Of a stretch of DNA of 18,322 nt, positions 15,877 through 18,322 are shown piece after piece (the stretch's first letter is position 1; every line of letters begins with the position of its first letter). Origin of the DNA: CAIKLP01 sp039798705 (GTDB lineage: Bacteria > Bacteroidota > Bacteroidia > Sphingobacteriales > Sphingobacteriaceae); NCBI GenBank assembly GCA_039798705.1, contig JBDKFN010000035.1, forward strand, positions 1-18,322. Direction: 5' to 3'. The position numbers and the translations under genes are program-made. The notes under the pieces are model-generated. The model saw only the letters and a list, made by a program, of their open reading frames with translations. It searched no databases and was not told the DNA's origin.

Positions 15877-17046
15877 ATGTATCCAACTTTTTCAGATTTA
15901 TTATACGATTTATTAGGTGTTCAAATTCCATTGCCTATACAAATGTTTGGATTAATGGTTGCCATTGCCTTTTTAATTGGCAATTATGTAATTGGTTTAG
16001 AATTAAAAAGAAAATACCATCAAGGGCTTATCAGTAGCCATTTTACTACTGTTACAGAGGGTTTGCCAGCGAGTTTAAACGAAATTTTAAGCAATGCTTT
16101 TTTTGGTTTTATTGTTGGATTCAAGCTGTTCTATTTAATTGGTAGCTATGCACAATTTACTGCTAATCCACAGGCTGCTTTACTTTCGTTTGAAGGTAGT
16201 GTATTTGGCGGATTTTTTGCGTCAATTGCAATGGCTTATTGGGCATATTATGAAAAGAATTCTAAAAAATTAGCGCAACCAATTACCAAAAAAATCAATG
16301 TAATGCCATATGAAGTGATGGGAAATTTAACCATCATGGCAGCTGTGTTTGGAATATTGGGTGCAAAAGTTTTTCATAATTTAGAAAACTTAGACACCTT
16401 TTTGGCAGATCCAATTGGGTCTTTGTTGAGTTTTTCTGGATTAACATTTTATGGCGGATTAATCTGTGGTTTTACTGCTGCAATTTGGTACGCCAAGAAG
16501 AAAAATATTAAAACGATACACTTACTAGATGCCGCTGCGCCAGGTATCATGCTGGCTTATGGTATTGGTCGTTTAGGCTGTCAATTGTCTGGCGATGGCG
16601 ATTGGGGAATTGTTAATACTGCCCCTAAACCTAGTTTTATTAGCTTTTTACCAGATTGGTTTTGGTCTTTTAAATTTCCACATAATGTAATTTCTGACGG
16701 AATTCCAATTCCGGGTTGTGTTGGAAATCATTGCATGGAGTTGCCATTGCCGGTATATCCTACTTCATTATACGAAGCGATATTGTCTATTTTACTTTTC
16801 GTGGTATTATGGTCAATTCGTAAGCAAATAAAAATACCGGGTTTGTTATTCTGTATCTATTTTATGATGAATGGAATGGAAAGATTCCTGATTGAAAAAA
16901 TCCGAATCAATAATATCATGCAATTCGCTGGTTTGAAATTTACACAAGCAGAACTAATTGCAACTATTATATTTTTAGGTGGCTTTATTGGTTTCATTTA
17001 CTTAATACTTCAAAACAAAAAGAAAAATGGAACAATCGCTGCATAA
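15877..17046 (+). CDS. Lgt-like prolipoprotein diacylglyceryl transferase family protein with internal duplication
   Basis: Lgt moves diacylglycerol from phosphatidylglycerol to the lipobox cysteine of prolipoproteins in the inner membrane. The 389-aa polytopic product is about 100 residues longer than E. coli Lgt. The signature is partly kept: GIGRLGCQLSGDGDWG (229-244; Arg232 matches the essential arginine of GRxGN), YPTSLYEA and a later ERFLIEKIR. The segment before the signature occurs twice: residues 76-112 and 158-193 share K, F, F, A, P, LLSF, G and F at a constant offset of 81. The usual His-Gly-Gly is Tyr-Gly-Gly (192-194) in the second copy and absent in the first. It may be a second Lgt-type enzyme with altered function. 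It begins one base after mtaB and overlaps the GtrA-like gene by 20 bases. Confidence 0.85.
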   Translation: MYPTFSDLLYDLLGVQIPLPIQMFGLMVAIAFLIGNYVIGLELKRKYHQGLISSHFTTVTEGLPASLNEILSNAFFGFIVGFKLFYLIGSYAQFTANPQAALLSFEGSVFGGFFASIAMAYWAYYEKNSKKLAQPITKKINVMPYEVMGNLTIMAAVFGILGAKVFHNLENLDTFLADPIGSLLSFSGLTFYGGLICGFTAAIWYAKKKNIKTIHLLDAAAPGIMLAYGIGRLGCQLSGDGDWGIVNTAPKPSFISFLPDWFWSFKFPHNVISDGIPIPGCVGNHCMELPLPVYPTSLYEAILSILLFVVLWSIRKQIKIPGLLFCIYFMMNGMERFLIEKIRINNIMQFAGLKFTQAELIATIIFLGGFIGFIYLILQNKKKNGTIAA

Positions 17047-17512
17047 AAAACGATTTAAACGTTTGCATCAGGTAAGGAAAAATGCCTATCAAAACAAAGC
17101 TGTTCGGTATATTTTTTCTGGCGGAACAGCAACAATGGTAGACGTTTCCGTGTTTTTTGTGGTCTACAATTATATTTTACACAAACAAGATTTTACCTAT
17201 GAGCACATTCGTGTTGCAGCCCATGTGATTGCTTTATGTGCATCTTTTTCGATGGGGTTAATCACCAACTTTTTAATCACTAAATATTTTGTTTTCAAAG
17301 AATCTGCATTAAGTGGAAGAGATCAATTTGTAAGGTATTTATTGGTTGCAGCAATTACATTTGTAGGTAATTATTTTATGATGAAATTGTTGGTGGAAGT
17401 ATTTGGCGTTTGGCCAACTGCTGCAAGATTAGTAGCTGTAGCAACCATTGCACTGTTGAGTTATAGATTACACAAAGTGTTTACTTTCAAAGTAAAAATC
17501 CCTAAAAATTAA
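17027..17512 (+). CDS. GtrA-like family membrane protein
   Basis: The 161-aa product has a basic N-terminus and four predicted membrane spans (about 28-50, 62-90, 100-127, 131-150), the layout of the GtrA family. GtrA-like proteins are thought to move or position polyprenyl-phosphate-linked sugars across the inner membrane. RYIFSGGTATMVDVSVF and TNFLITKYFVF fit the family pattern, with the conserved aromatic-Lys-Phe near the second loop. The gene overlaps the end of the Lgt-like gene by 20 bases and abuts the next start, so it is translated with them. No glycosyltransferase partner is in the window. Confidence 0.87.
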   Translation: MEQSLHKKRFKRLHQVRKNAYQNKAVRYIFSGGTATMVDVSVFFVVYNYILHKQDFTYEHIRVAAHVIALCASFSMGLITNFLITKYFVFKESALSGRDQFVRYLLVAAITFVGNYFMMKLLVEVFGVWPTAARLVAVATIALLSYRLHKVFTFKVKIPKN

Positions 17513-18310
17513 ATGATCAATTACCAAAATATTACCAAAGAAGTTACTTTATTAACCCATCAAGTAGCGCAATATATCGCAGAGCAAGCACTTACTTTCT
17601 CTAGCGAAAAAATTGAACACAAAGGCTTAAATGATTTGGTATCATATGTAGATAAAACAGCAGAAATGCAGTTGGTTAAAGGCTTACAAGCAATTTTACC
17701 AGAGGCCGCTTTTATTACAGAAGAAAACACCATTGCTAAACAAGACAACGATTTACAATGGATTGTAGACCCATTAGATGGTACAACTAATTTTATGCAT
17801 GGCTTACCCTGTTATTCAATTAGTATTGCCTTGATGCATAAAAATGAATTGGTGGTTGGGGTTGTACATGAAGTCAATAGAAATGAATGTTTTTATGCAT
17901 GGAAAGATGGTGGCGCTTTTCTAAATGGAAATCCTATTTCAGTCTCTGCTAAATTAAACCTTCAAGATTCTTTAATAGCTACAGGTTTTCCTTATACCGT
18001 TTTTGAAGAAATTGATGATTATTTGACTTTGCTCAAAGAATTAATGAAATGCACGCATGGGTTAAGAAGATTGGGTTCTGCGGCAGTTGATTTGGCTTAT
18101 GTTGCTGCCGGTCGTTTTGATGCTTATTTTGAATATAATTTAAATGCATGGGATGTTGCGGCTGGTTGTTTGCTTGTAAAAGAAGCAGGAGGACAAGTAA
18201 CAGACTTTAAGGGAGGCGAAGATTATGTGTTCGGAAGAAGGGTAGTAGCAAGCAATAAAAGCACTCATATCGCTTTATTATCAGTCATTCAATCTAATTT
18301 TAAAAATTAA
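17513..18310 (+). CDS. Inositol monophosphatase family protein
   Basis: This metal-dependent phosphatase family acts on inositol phosphate and related sugar or nucleotide phosphates. The 265-aa product has the metal-binding set: E70 in the TEE motif, D86 and D89 in WIVDPLDGTTNFMHG, and D214 in NAWDVAAG, all intact. The length is standard. It starts directly after the GtrA-like stop and closes the operon, ending in tandem TAA codons (18308-18313). Substrate assignment within the family, such as SuhB-like inositol phosphatase versus CysQ-like nucleotidase, cannot be made here; the motif spacing favours the SuhB/IMPase branch. Confidence 0.93.
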   Translation: MINYQNITKEVTLLTHQVAQYIAEQALTFSSEKIEHKGLNDLVSYVDKTAEMQLVKGLQAILPEAAFITEENTIAKQDNDLQWIVDPLDGTTNFMHGLPCYSISIALMHKNELVVGVVHEVNRNECFYAWKDGGAFLNGNPISVSAKLNLQDSLIATGFPYTVFEEIDDYLTLLKELMKCTHGLRRLGSAAVDLAYVAAGRFDAYFEYNLNAWDVAAGCLLVKEAGGQVTDFKGGEDYVFGRRVVASNKSTHIALLSVIQSNFKN

Positions 18311-18322
18311 TAAACAGATAAA

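Noticed and set aside
1..18310. Stop-codon recoding, because none of the sixteen genes ends in TGA
   Set aside because: With low GC and sixteen genes, absence of TGA stops is not surprising. Tryptophan is encoded by TGG and no gene has an in-frame TGA.
1..18322. Mobile element, phage remnant, CRISPR array or defence system
   Set aside because: No transposase, integrase, nuclease array, spaced direct repeats or tRNA-linked ends were seen. Base composition looks uniform by eye.

Overview
The window is chromosomal DNA from a member of the phylum Bacteroidota. It is low in GC, densely coded and looks mostly like core genome. The assignment rests on a fused MurF-Alr cell-wall enzyme, a TonB-dependent receptor paired with a DUF4249 lipoprotein, a DUF5686 barrel with a carboxypeptidase-regulatory-like domain, and -7 promoter boxes of the Bacteroidota type (TAnnTTTG). 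The genus cannot be set from the sequence alone; a Chitinophagales or Sphingobacteriales-like lineage is a guess. I find no rRNA, tRNA, CRISPR array, insertion sequence or phage gene. All sixteen genes are intact, and all stops are TAA (14) or TAG (2).

Layout. (1) 1-1052: a 218-base leader with two inverted repeats, then pyrF (+). (2) 1049-2146: a minus-strand pair, HutD/Ves-like gene then recX, whose end overlaps the end of pyrF by 4 bases. (3) 2147-2294: a divergent intergenic region with short direct and inverted repeats. (4) 2295-6236: a plus-strand operon of murF-alr, a DUF502 membrane protein and a MiaA-like prenyltransferase, closed by a perfect 36-base palindrome that contains the miaA stop codon and reaches into the accD stop codon. 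(5) 6254-11428: a minus-strand run, in transcription order TonB-dependent receptor, DUF4249 lipoprotein, class I aldolase fbaB, accD. (6) 11517-14489: a GNAT acetyltransferase and a DUF5686 outer-membrane protein whose start directly follows the GNAT stop. (7) 14541-18310: a tight operon of mtaB, an Lgt-like membrane protein, a GtrA-like protein and an inositol-monophosphatase-family enzyme.

How the genes fit together. Themes are envelope building (murF-alr, accD, Lgt-like, GtrA-like, TonB receptor, DUF4249, DUF5686), tRNA position-37 modification (miaA-like, mtaB), pyrimidine synthesis and gluconeogenesis (pyrF, fbaB), and RecA control (recX). Linkage beyond shared operons is not evident.

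Most noteworthy: the Lgt-like protein carries an internal duplication of a core Lgt segment (residues about 76-112 and 158-193) and lacks the usual histidine of the His-Gly-Gly motif. Four transcription units have a -7 promoter box ending only 3 to 5 bases before the ATG, which suggests leaderless mRNAs. No clearly new multi-gene system is visible; most of the window is conserved housekeeping DNA.
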